Part shown: in pieces, positions 10,650 to 22,300 of the stretch
Layout: each line of letters opens with the position of its first letter
Numbering within the stretch: the first letter of the stretch is position 1
Source: Ciona savignyi
Taxonomy: Eukaryota; Chordata; Ascidiacea; Phlebobranchia; Cionidae
DNA length: 64,000 nt
Direction of reading: 5' to 3'
NCBI GenBank assembly: GCA_000149265.1
Contig: CH000025.1
Span: forward strand, 329,171-393,170
Program-made: the position numbers and the translations under genes
The notes under the pieces: generated by a model
What the model saw: only the letters and a program-made list of their open reading frames with translations
Told to the model about the DNA's origin: nothing
Database searches by the model: none

Positions 10650-12261
10650 TAATGAATCGCAATAAAACTTTGTCGTTTGTTAGATCACATGGTCTAGAAG
10701 TGCAGAAACCAAAATTTTGCGGAATATACCCAGGGGAATTCCCCTGGGAGGTGAAAAACCAAAAACGGTATATTTTTAAAAAAATTAGCTTTTTTGGTCA
10801 TAGCGCTTGAACGGCTACTCCAATTTCAATTAGATTTGGTAAACTATAAGGGCACCAGCCACTAATATACCGCTTAAAAGAATTAAAAAAATTTACCCAG
10901 GGAAATACCCTAAAATACGATTTTGTTTTCAAATCATGATTGTGACAGGCATGGGTTGTGGCACCGATATTTACCAGAAGGAGTAATGGAATTGCAATAA
11001 AACTTTGTCATTTGTTAAACAACATGGTCTAGATATGCAGAAACCAAAATTTTGCGAAATATACACAGGGGAATTCCCCTGGGAGATGAAAAACCAAAAC
11101 GGTATATTTAAAAAAAAAATAGTTTTTTTGGTCATAGCGCTTGAACGGCTACTCCAATTTCAATTAGATTTGGTAAACTATAAGGGCACCAGCCACTGAT
11201 ATACCACTTAAAAGAATTAAAATAATTTACCCAGGGAAATACCCTAAAATACGATTTTGTTTTCAAATCATGATTGTGACAGGCATGGGTTGTGGCACCG
11301 ATATTTACCAGAAGGAGTAATGGAATTGCAATAAAACTTTGTCATTTGTTAGACAACATGGTTTAGATATGCAAAAACCAAAATTTTGGGTAATATACCC
11401 AGGGGAATTCCCCTGGAGGGTGAAAAACCAAAACGGTGTTTTTTTTAAAAAAATAGCTTTTTTGGGCAGAGCGCTTAAACGGCTACTCCAATTTCATTTA
11501 AATTTGGCAAACTGTAAGTGCATTAGCCAATGATATAACACTTAGAAGAATTAAAATAATTACCTAGGGAAATACCCTAAAAATAAGATTTTGTTTTTAA
11601 ATCATGATTGTGACAGGTTGTGGCACCGACATCTACCAGAAGGGGTAATGGAATTAAAATGAAACTTTGTTATTTGATAGACACCATGGTCTAGATTTGC
11701 AGAAACCAAATGTTTGGGTAATATACCCAGGGGAATTCCCCCTGGGGAGGTAAAAAAACAAATCGGATTTTTTTTAAATTAGCTTTTTGGGGCATAGCGC
11801 TTGAACGGCCAAAATGTTAGTTCCCTATCCGCCTTTGTACCATTGAGAAAAAAGAAAAAGGGAACATAGGGAAATACCCTAAAACTGATGATTTGTTTTT
11901 AAACCATGATTGTAACAGGCATGCTGTATCGCTCCGAAACCTCCAACAAGGAGTCGCCAAAGCGGATTAAAACTGTAATCTAACAAACATCTAACTTAGA
12001 TAACATAACTTAGATATGTTAAGCAGAAATTTATGTACTAAACCCAGGAAAATTCCCCGAAATAATGAAAATCTCAATCGGACTGTTTTGGGAATTTTCC
12101 TTCCCTTTACCAAAGCGCTTGACAAGAGGCTTAAGTTTAAAACATTTGTGGTAAAATGTTCGTAAATCTAACACGCTTATTATTTTTTTAACTACACATG
12201 GAAAAGAAGTTTGGTTTAATAACTATGGGACCCATGCGTTTATGCTTGCAGAAACAAAACT

Positions 12262-12843
12262 ATGACAGTCCGGTTAAAGGAGGCGTTCAACTAATTATTC
12301 TCCCTATCTCTCCAGTGCAAACTGACCTCACAAAAACGGCTGTCACTCAAAATCCTGACATAGGAAGTCTTAGATTTTTTTACAATTTAAAATTGAAGCT
12401 TGGATCTGCAACCTAAACTCAAAACCCTACAAAATTTTGTTTAAAAATTTTGAGCCCATACCCCCTCGTACATCGGCAACTTTTTCCCAACAAAACAGCT
12501 AGCAGATGCACATTCAACACCTTTATTTTACAAAGCACTGCTCCACGATTACAAAACTTTACAGCTAAACGAGAACACCGGCGCGCAGCCTAGCACATGC
12601 TGCTTTCAACCAAACAAACGTTGGGGAATCACCACCATTGTTACTCAGCAAAACACTCGTTTAAAAACAATGACTCATGGAGGGTACCACTCGTCACATC
12701 CTGCCGTTTATAGAGGTCTTAATTGGTTATACGCCATCTAAAACTTTCAGGAATGTTACATAACATGGATCTGACGTGCACATATCTGACAATAACATAT
12801 ATTGTGTAATGAACATTAATAACAAGATCGGATTGTTACCTTA
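12262..12843. mobile_element. Insertion nested in copy 1 of the tandem-unit element
   Basis: Copies 2 and 3 have one 'gggacccatgcgtttatgct' block, while copy 1 has two (12229-12261 and 12844-12877) bracketing this ~580 bp segment. The insertion contains the inverted repeat arm 12342-12737. The ~33 bp flanking duplication is long for a transposon target site. Confidence 0.55.
12342..12737 (-). repeat. Inverted repeat arm 2 (~390 bp dispersed repeat)
   Basis: Reverse complement of 8778-9155, about 3.2 kb away. It includes 'accggcgcgcagcctagcac' and 'gctagcagatgcac'. Confidence 0.75.
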
Positions 12844-13008
12844 GGGACCCATGCGTTTATGCTTGCAGAAACAAACTACTAACCCGGTGTATAAAATACA
12901 AATTGTGGTTAGGGACCCTGCTCGCATATATATAAATATATATATATATATCATACAAAATGTGTTTTACAAATAGTGGTTTTAAAACACGTGGTTGACA
13001 CTCTCTAG

Positions 13009-13120
13009 TTTTAAACATTGGTTTGGAGTTAAGGTTAGTTCTGTGGTTGAGATTAGTGTTTAGGGCAGGGTTGGAATTAGTTTCTATAGTTATAGTGAGC
13101 AGTTTCCCTAATTTTAGTGT
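13009..13120. mobile_element. MITE right half, interrupted
   Basis: Continuation of the MITE begun at 10411 ('tttggagttaaggttagttc', 'gggcagggttggaatta', 'tttagtgtttcccgt'). Confidence 0.7.
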
Positions 13121-13240
13121 TTCCCGTATAAGTGCGCGACCAAACATAGCATGACGCAAATAAATTTAATTATTCTCTCTTTGTATGAGAATATAAAAAT
13201 TGTTTTTTTAACTGGTAATATAGTTGACGTGAAAGTATGT

Positions 13241-13307
13241 TATATTTTTAACAAATCTTTTTACAGATAGTACTTGTTTCGGTTAACTTTTAGATAAACA
13301 ATTGAAA
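13241..13307 (+). promoter_or_regulatory. Possible 3' splice site in the leader of the SLC5 gene
   Basis: A pyrimidine-rich tract followed by TTTTTACAG ends at 13266, 41 bases before the ATG at 13308. It could be the acceptor of a 5' UTR intron. If this is a tunicate, it could instead be a spliced-leader trans-splicing site, which is common there. No promoter element was identified. Confidence 0.4.
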
Positions 13308-16300
13308 ATGTCTTCGACGACGTATGAAAGTACGACGAATCTACCAAAAAGTGGAGTCGACAGAACGTTCAGTACGGCAGATTATGCGGTGTTTGGCTCT
13401 TTGTTCCTAGTATCAGCGTTTATTGGGCTGTACTTTGCCTTTGTCGACAGGAATAAAAAAACCTCGGAAAATTATCTTCTTGCCGGCAGGTATTTACTTC
13501 TATACGTTGCTAACACAGGGATAGGATAGGATATTTCATGTTTATCCCCGTGAATAGGAAAACCAAGGGGGTTAACACACGGGCAATCGTCAGATCACCT
13601 CGCACCCATCGTTGGGTTACCGGAGCTATTGCAGTGTGTTGTATATGATAGACACGTTCCTGCAATTTAGTAGAACCCATTAATCCGCTGGGTTCAGGCA
13701 ATGTCCGTAAAGTGCCTTGCCCAAGGACACAATCGACTAGCTAGCAACCAGTTTCGCACCTGCAGCCTCTCGATTGAAAGGCGACGCACTTAACCGTTAG
13801 GCCAACGGGTCGGACATTGTTTTGAAGTAGTGTGATTATGTTTCATGGTAAAATATACGTTTGCATTTGGCAACATTCCATAAAACACAGGTATTTATTC
13901 TGAGCTTTATAACAAGATTTTAGCACACATGTCACAAAAAAAATTATTTTATCAGTCTACTTCATTTCCATATGTATTAAACAAATATGTTAAATACGCA
14001 TGTTTATAATTGCAAACTATTTACGCCCCAAACTCTTTTACGTACACCAATTGGTTTTGGTATAAATGCACCATTGGTTCATTTGTTGAAAAAGTTAAGT
14101 TGATTTTCCTGTAAGTGGAAAAAGTTGTGTTGATTTCCCTATAAAAGTTGAATTTCTATTAGTTCTATTGTATTATATATACACCAGTATCTGCGGGCTT
14201 AATCCATTAGCAGTGGAATGTAATTGCTACTTACGCAGGAGTATGAACGGCTGGCCCGTGGCGCTGAGTCTGACCGCAAGTTTCATGTCGGCGATAACAG
14301 TTCTAGGAACGCCCGCCGAAATCTACATCTACGGCACAATGTTCTGGTGGTTCATGATTTCCTACACCATCGTGGCGATTGTAACTGCGACGGTGTTCGT
14401 CCCGGTCTTCTACAAGCTCGGTATATCAAGTACATATGAGGTATATGGCTTTGTGTTTAGGGGCAATGCTCTTGCAGATATGCATTTTGCATTTCAGCAC
14501 AATCTCGTACATTTAACATTCTTTTACGCGCGAATTTAGCCTATTCTTCTGGAATATCCGATTGCCTGATCTAGTTTGATTCAACTAAATTTATTCTGCG
14601 TCAATTTTGGTACGAGGCGAAAACGAGGGAAAATGTATCATGAGCCACTACAGAGTAGTTTTAAAAACACGGCCTACTGATGCACAGGGTGGTATATGCT
14701 ATGATGATGTTGTGTCAATAAGTAGTAAATAATGGAGGCGTAAGCAGCTGTATTTGATACGATCTTTATGCACACCGCTTTATATACGATTTGACATGAT
14801 ATCCAATGAATGATTGTATAATTCTGTTGATTCAAATAGATAAATATAAAATAGAAGTAACACTAAAAATACCACACGCTACAATACCTCAAGACAACTA
14901 GACCGTGGCCTAGAATTAATCTGATTATTTTTCGTGTTATAACGACCTTTATTTTGTTTTATTTTTTTAACCGAGCTAAGTTTCGAACCCATTATATAGG
15001 CTCGTGTCTAGGGCCGTTTTTTATAGTCGGTATATGTATCGGTCTCTTTAACCATTTGGCCACACGATCGTACTATAACGACCTTGGTTGTCACACACAC
15101 AGGAATAAACATGAATATCCTATATATATGTGCCACGAGGCGCTAGTTGCTTCGCAAGCCAACAGCCCGGCCCTTTATACCAGATAATTTCATTTGCCAG
15201 AATTTGCGTTAAGCGTATTATCCTTAGTGTAGCGTTAAGATTACTCCTTATTTTGCAAAGTGCAATTGAACGAATGACCAGACGTCTTTATACTTTATTT
15301 TAAAAATTTCAGACTCTTTTAAAAAATATATTTTAAAATTCGAGAAAATTTGATCAGCATTTTAAAAAGATATTGATACTCTCTGTTGGAAATTTCACCA
15401 AGTAAAAGTAACGCACTAAAACTAAATATAAATTTCGTATGTGTTTACGGCTAAGCAAAATTCCAACCATTTTTATTTATTATCCAAGACATATTTTACA
15501 GTATCTTGAGATGCGTTTCGGTCGTTCGGTTCGAGTCGCTGGGACGTGTGCGTTCATCTTGCAGACCGTGTTGTACATGGGGGATGGTGATGTATATGCC
15601 TGCTCTCGCTCTGAATAAAGGTGAGCATTTCGACAGAGATATTCTAAACGCACCTTAACACACGGACAATCGTCAGATACCTTGCGCCCACCGTCGGGTT
15701 ACCGGAGCTATTGCAGTATGTTGTGTATGATTGATACGTTCTTTCAACTTGGAAGAACTCATTAATCCACTGGGTTCAGACAATGTCCGTTAAGTGCCTT
15801 GCCCAAGGACACAACCGGCTTGCTAGCGATAATGATGGATACGATGCTTATGTTTATCCCCATTTGCAAAAAAATACACGGAAGATAAAAAAATCAATCG
15901 CCAGAGTACTTCTTTGGCCACTGTCGGGGATACTTCTGGATATTTTACAATCGTACACCGTGCGAACCACATCTATTTTAAAGCCCCCTGCTGAGTGTAC
16001 GCTATATATTTCTGCATGCAGAAACGATTGGGTTACCTGGCTAACTCATCGCGCTAAGTGTGTGTTATGCAAAGTGTGTACGGTTTGTTTCTGCAAGCAA
16101 CAAACTACTGGGTATCCGAGTTGCCAATCCAAACTTGATATCCATATTTTCTAAATAAAGTATTCAAGTTATGAATTTAATATTTAGATGTATTTTCCGT
16201 CATTTTGCCCTTTCCCAGTTTATTTTATTTCCTTTCAACTTTCCTTACAAAATTAAGTAAATAATCTTGAACAGTTTCGAAATATCGGCTGTTATAGAAT

Positions 16301-19300
16301 AACCGGTACCGAACATTCGCAAAACAGCAGTCGTGCTTATATTCTTGGGTCTTTCGGGAATTTCCATGACCAAATATACCTAAAACTTATATCCAAACCA
16401 TATTGGCTAATACCAACAGAAGATTTAACATTTTCTTCCTTATTACACAAAGAGTAAAAGTGACTGATCACTAGTTTCAGTGAAAGTTAATAAATGGGGA
16501 TTTTTCAGACCAATACACAGCGTTTATAATATTTTATTTTTCAGTTACTGGCCTTAGTCTGATTGTGTCTATCGTTGCCACTTCCCTGGTCTGTATTTTC
16601 TACACTTGTATCGGGGGGATGAAAGCCGTTGTGTGGAACGACGTGGTGCAGGTACTACAGTGGTTTGTTGTCGTTGTATTGAATAGGATATTCATCTTTA
16701 TCCCCGTGAATGGGAAACCAAGGGGGTTAACACACTGGTAATCGTCAAATCACCTCGCGCCCATCGTCGGGTTACCGGAGCTATTGCAGAGTGTTGTGTA
16801 TGTTAGACACGTTTCTTTATTAATTTGGTAGGACCCATAAATCCGCTGGGTTTAGGAAATTTATGTAAAGTGCCTCGCTCAAAGACAAACAGACTAGCTA
16901 GCGACCAGTTTCGCACCAGAAACCTTTCGATTGAAAGGCGACGCACTAAACCGCCAGACTAACCGGCCGGACAAATGGTAATTGTGTGCTGGGATGTAGT
17001 GATCACGGTGATACCGAATATTGGGTATCTTATCTGAACAATGTTCTCGGGTGAAACTTTAGGAAGGGAAAGCAAAAAGAAGGAAAGGACGTAAACTGCT
17101 CACTAAAATAAAGATTGCGGAATTATAGTTAGTTTTAAAAATTGGGTTGGAGTTAAGATTAGTTCTGGGGTTGAGATCACCGTTTAGGGTTGGGTTTCAA
17201 TTAGTTTCCTTAATTTTAATGGCAGTTTCCCTCCTTTCCTCTTTCCCTCCTTATAGTGTTGTCCAGTGTTCTGCCAAAAGTCAGCGATATCACATTATTT
17301 TAAACAATATTTGTTATTGGAAAAATGTTTTGTTTTTCTACAGTTGGTGAATTATGTCTAAGTTTGTTTCAGCTTTAGTCGCTAATTAGTAGGTTGTGTC
17401 CTATCCTAACCTAACATGAGGTCTTTACATACCCGTTTCATGTTCAGTGCGTCGTAATGTGGATTGGATTCGTTGCGATTATTGTGAAAGGAACTTCTGA
17501 TGTGGGTGGAATTTCAAAGGTGTTCGACATCAACAGCGAGCACGGCAGGATTGATTTCTTGAGGTGTGGCGCGATGATGAGTAATTCTGATGGTGGAGTG
17601 CGTCGAATTTCAGACGAAGGGTTGCAGATTTGAATTTGGTCGCTAGCTGGTCAGTTGTGTCCTTGGGAAGGCTTAACGAAGGTTGGCAGAACCCAGCGGA
17701 TTAATGGGTTTTACCAAATTGAAGGAACGTGTTTATCATATACAACGCACTGCAATAGCTCCGGTAACCCGACGATGGGCGCGAGGTGATCTGACGATTG
17801 CCCGTGTGTTAACCCCCTTGGTTTTCCCATTCACGGGGATAAACAGGAATATCCTATTCATTTTTAATGTTCACATACTAACCTGAGTTGTCGTTTGGGA
17901 TATTTCTATGACATATAGAATGTGTTTGGTAACCCGTTATAAGTCATTGGAAATGAGAGAAACAAGAAAATTGCCCACCAACATAAGTATTATAGTGTTG
18001 GGGGCAGGGTTAGAATTAATTTTCCTACTATTAATGAGAATTTACCCACCCTGTTGGCAATTCAATTTCGAAACACATAACGATCTAACTCTATCCGGGA
18101 TATATAAGCATTGGGCAAAAGTCATTTTCAATGACTGAATACTTTTCCTATAAATTTCTCATAGAAAACAATAATAATTGTTTTGTCATAAAGGTTTGAC
18201 CTTGACCCACGAGTGCGTCATTCAGTTTGGTCGATCGTGATCGGTGGAAGTCTGATGTGGTTGTCCGTGTACGCGATCAATCAATCAATGGTGCAGAGAT
18301 ATCTCAGTTGCAGGAACCTATTTCAGGCTAAACTGTAAGCGTATGTTGAATATCACTTCAACGATATTCGAAGACAACTTTTTTGGGCTAATTAGGATAA
18401 GATATTTATGTTTATCCCTGTGAATGGGAAAATCAAGGGGATTACCACACGGGCAATCGTCAGAACACCTCACGCCCACAGTCGGGTTACTGGAGCTGTT
18501 GCAGTGTGTTGTGTATGATAGAAACGAATCTTTAATTAAGTAGAACCTATTGATTCGCTGGTTTCAGGCAATGTACGTTAAGTGCCTTGCCCAAGGACAC
18601 AACCGACTAGTTAGCGACCAGTTTTGAATCTGCAACATTTTGGTTGAAAGGCGACACACTAAACCACAAGACTAACCGGTCGAACAAAAAATACGTAGAA
18701 AATGGATCACCACATTTAAACCCGAAGTTGACGTTTAATTAATATTTTAAAACATATTTCTACTGGCAATTGTTTATTTTTGGATGTAGATGCTCCGTGT
18801 TACAACCAAACTCACTTAAATTTGTCCCCGATTGAAATTTATTATTTTTCTGTTCGCTTCAGTGATTTGCAACACATTGTTGACAATTCTAGATTTATAT
18901 TTCTTGTCCAATGAGACTGCTTTAAATTTTGCTAATATCTGACAATAAGAACATTTTTCATTAACCTTTTTTGAACAGCTTTTAGACCAGATTAATTGAA
19001 CAGTTTAAGTTTTTGCCGTGTAGAGCCATAAATTTAGAAAATCTCGTTTCCACCTCGTTTGCAACTTGTCACCATCTCGTTTACTACTTGTTTCATCCTG
19101 TTTAACTCTTTTCATCATTTGTTACCCGATATAAACCAGAAGTTTCAGCTTTAGTCACCTAATAAAACTGGGGAGAGAGATACGAGCATTTTGTTTAGCC
19201 ACTGATACACAGAGAAAACTTAAGAGCAATACAAGACAGACGTGTTTATTACATGTTTTATTTTCTAAAACGGTTCACTTCAGTGAAATTTGAACAAGAA

Positions 19301-22300
19301 TCATATCCAAGTAATGTCTCAAATTGACATGGAAAATGCATTGACTATGGATCACCAAAGATCCAGCATCATATTAAGCTTACCTTTATGGAAGCAGAAA
19401 AGGGACCAATTGTTGTCCCATTTTAACAAATGGGAAAGCATTTTCACAAAGAAAATAAGAGAAAAAGACAAGATAACTTTATCTAAAGTTGCAAAAAAGC
19501 ACAAAGATTGTTCAGATGAACTTCAACTCCACCTAGAAGAGGGAGTAAGACTAACAGAACATTCTCACCTAGAAGAAAGCTTATGGATGGATATACAGTT
19601 CCAGCTTGATGATATTAAACAGAGAGCTTCTTATATACAAAATCAACTTGAATTGAACAGTGAAAAAACCCAGTCTGACCTACAGCCAGAAAGACACAGT
19701 TACAGCCCAATAGACTCACTAAGCAGTGAATTGTCTGAGATCAGCCCACGACAACCTATCCAATTAAGAGGATTAGCACATTTGGATTCTTTACCGACTC
19801 AAAATGATAATGTTAATTCAGATGCAAGAGCAGTACCATTATCAAACTTTCAATCAAATGACCAAAGCGAGCAACAGAATAGTCAATTTTATGCCTATGT
19901 AGAACCTGACCCAGAAACTGCACAACAACTGAATTTTGCACCACAAGTACCATCACCCTCTATTATTGCAGGATCATGTAAAGAATTTCCCTGCAGTTGC
20001 ATCGTTACCCAACCATTCCGTTCAGCATTGTAGCCTTTTAACACTAAATCAAACTGGCTGCACTCGGATTAATACACCGGGGCCGGAGCCAAAGCCAGAA
20101 CAAGAGGAATCAGCCTTAAATAAACAACATTATCCAAGAAAACAGCAACCCGATACATATCAAGACTCTGTTACCAATTTGACTACATTGTTACAGCGAC
20201 AGTTGAACTTGCCAAAGGTTGACTTAGTTACATTCAATGGAGACCCACTTCAATATCATCGATTCAAGACAGCATTCGAAGAGGACATTGTAAAATCACT
20301 ACCAAACAATTATTCACAGCAATTAAATTTCTTGGGCCATATGTGTGTAGGACAAGCCCATAAGGCAATCGAACCTTATTTGTTTATAAGACCAGCTAAA
20401 CAAGCACTGCAAGAAGCACTCATTAAACTGCACAAAATCTATGGACGTGAAGATAAAATAGTTGATGCTTACATCGACCCACTCCTGCACGGACCGATAC
20501 TAAAGCCTGAACCACACTCACTGCGCGAATTTGCAAGCCGTATGGAAAACTGCCTAGTTGTGCTAAAATCACTCAACTACCATCACCTACTGAACTCTCG
20601 GGATTATATAGCAAAAATCATGTTACGCCTACCTCACTTTTTACAAATTGACTTTCACAACAAACATGGTCGTTCAGTGCACCAAGGTAAGACTGTTTCA
20701 TTCATAAATATGATAGATTTTCTCTACTACCATGCCGATATGGCAGAAGATTTTATGGGGAGAGCAATTGCTGATAATAAATCCAAAGGGAGAATAGCCA
20801 ACACCAAACCCAAGCATCACTCTGTGTTTACCACTCAAGAAAAACCAAGAGACCAAGTAAGAAATACTGCTTTATATACACCACATTCAAGACCAGCATG
20901 TACACTATGTCAGAAAAATCATTATTTATGGGGATGTGAACAATTCAGATCAAAACCAGCAATGCAGCGCTGGGAAATTATAAATCAGATTAACAAAACA
21001 GAATGCAAAGCAAATAAAATTTGCTTTAATTGTCTAGGTAACGGACACAGAAGCGACCAATGTAATCTTAAGGGACGATGTAAAATTTGTCACAGCCCAC
21101 ATCATACACTACTTCATGTGCAGAAAAGCACAGACAAAACGACAATTCAGCACTCGGCAAATGAGTCATCATTTCCACAAAAGAAAACTGAAATAGCTGC
21201 AAACGTGACTGCAACTACTTCAAGAGCAACGTCAAAGAGCAAGACCAGACTGAAAGTTGTACCCATAAAAGCATGGGTGACCTCAGAGAACAATCAAGTA
21301 TCAACTTATGCCTTTTTAGATGAAGGCTCAGAAATGACATTTTGCACCAAACGTTTAATGGATAAGCTAGGCCTCAATGGGCCAGAAGTCAAACGTACAC
21401 TGAGCGGAATAAATTGCTCTGCTACACAGACAGGACACCGAGTATCACTTTCGGTACAAGGCATATATGAAAAAAGGGCCTATTACCTCAACAATATAAT
21501 GGCTATACCGAACTTACCAAATCTAAAGGATAGCATACCGACAAATGCGGATGTGCATAGATATGATCATTTACAAGGACTTTCATTCCCTGAAATGGAT
21601 TACCAAGAAATTGACCTGTTAATAGGAGCTGACATGTCAGAGGCACTGAAGATCACCAACATACGAACCGGCGGACCAAATGAACCACAAGCCATCCATA
21701 CCAGACTAGGATGGGCACTTTTCGGAACAGACAAATTTCAGAAGGGACAGCATGACATGAGAATAAATGCTGTTCATGAGGACAACTCCAATCTTCATCA
21801 GCAGATGCTGACCATGTTCGACCGAGACTTTCTAGATGAGGACAAAACTGATGATTTAGCATTATCGATAGAAGACCAAAGAGCACTAACCACTATGAGA
21901 AGCACCATCGAAAAACGAAATGGGCATTACACCCTTGGTTTGCCTTGGAAAAGAAATGATATAACTCTACCCTACAACCGATGTATGGCAACGAAACGAC
22001 TCCACCATCTTAAGAAGAAACTACAAGGTGATGCGGAGCTACTTTGTAAATATAAAGAGAAGATGGATGAATCACTTGAAATGGGATATGCAAGGAAAGT
22101 CCCACCAGAAGACAACTCAGGAATATGTGACAGAACCTGGTACATACCGCATCATTGTACTGGTAAGAAGTTTCGCATAGTATTTGACTGTGCTGCTACA
22201 TTTAATGGAACATCACTTAATGATGCCTTATTACAAGGACCGGACCTGACTAACTCATTAGTTGGAGTACTTCTACGTTTTAGACAAGAGCCAATAGCAT

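Larger units (their letters stand above)
10483..13008. mobile_element. Tandem-unit element, copy 1
   Basis: Begins at a 'gggtcccatttggaaaaatg' hairpin followed by a T-rich run and a 100 N gap, and ends 'cactctctag'. Inside are about five head-to-tail units of ~330 bp; palindromic cores lie near 10730, 11064, 11398, 11727 and, diverged, 12044. The unit contains a 'ggggaattcccc' palindrome and a second 'aggga...taccct' inverted pair. A terminal region with 'gggacccatgcgtttatgct' follows. It has no ORF of coding character, so it is non-autonomous. A further insertion sits at about 12262-12843. It interrupts a MITE. Confidence 0.7.

Noticed and set aside
10483..13008. CRISPR-like array because of regular repeats
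   Set aside because: The repeats are ~330 bp units without spacers, in animal DNA, and dispersed as a transposable element.
19936..20033. Programmed ribosomal frameshift between the gag frames of the BEL element
   Set aside because: BEL elements normally use one ORF, no slippery heptamer with a structure was seen, and further frame changes occur in RT. An indel is simpler.
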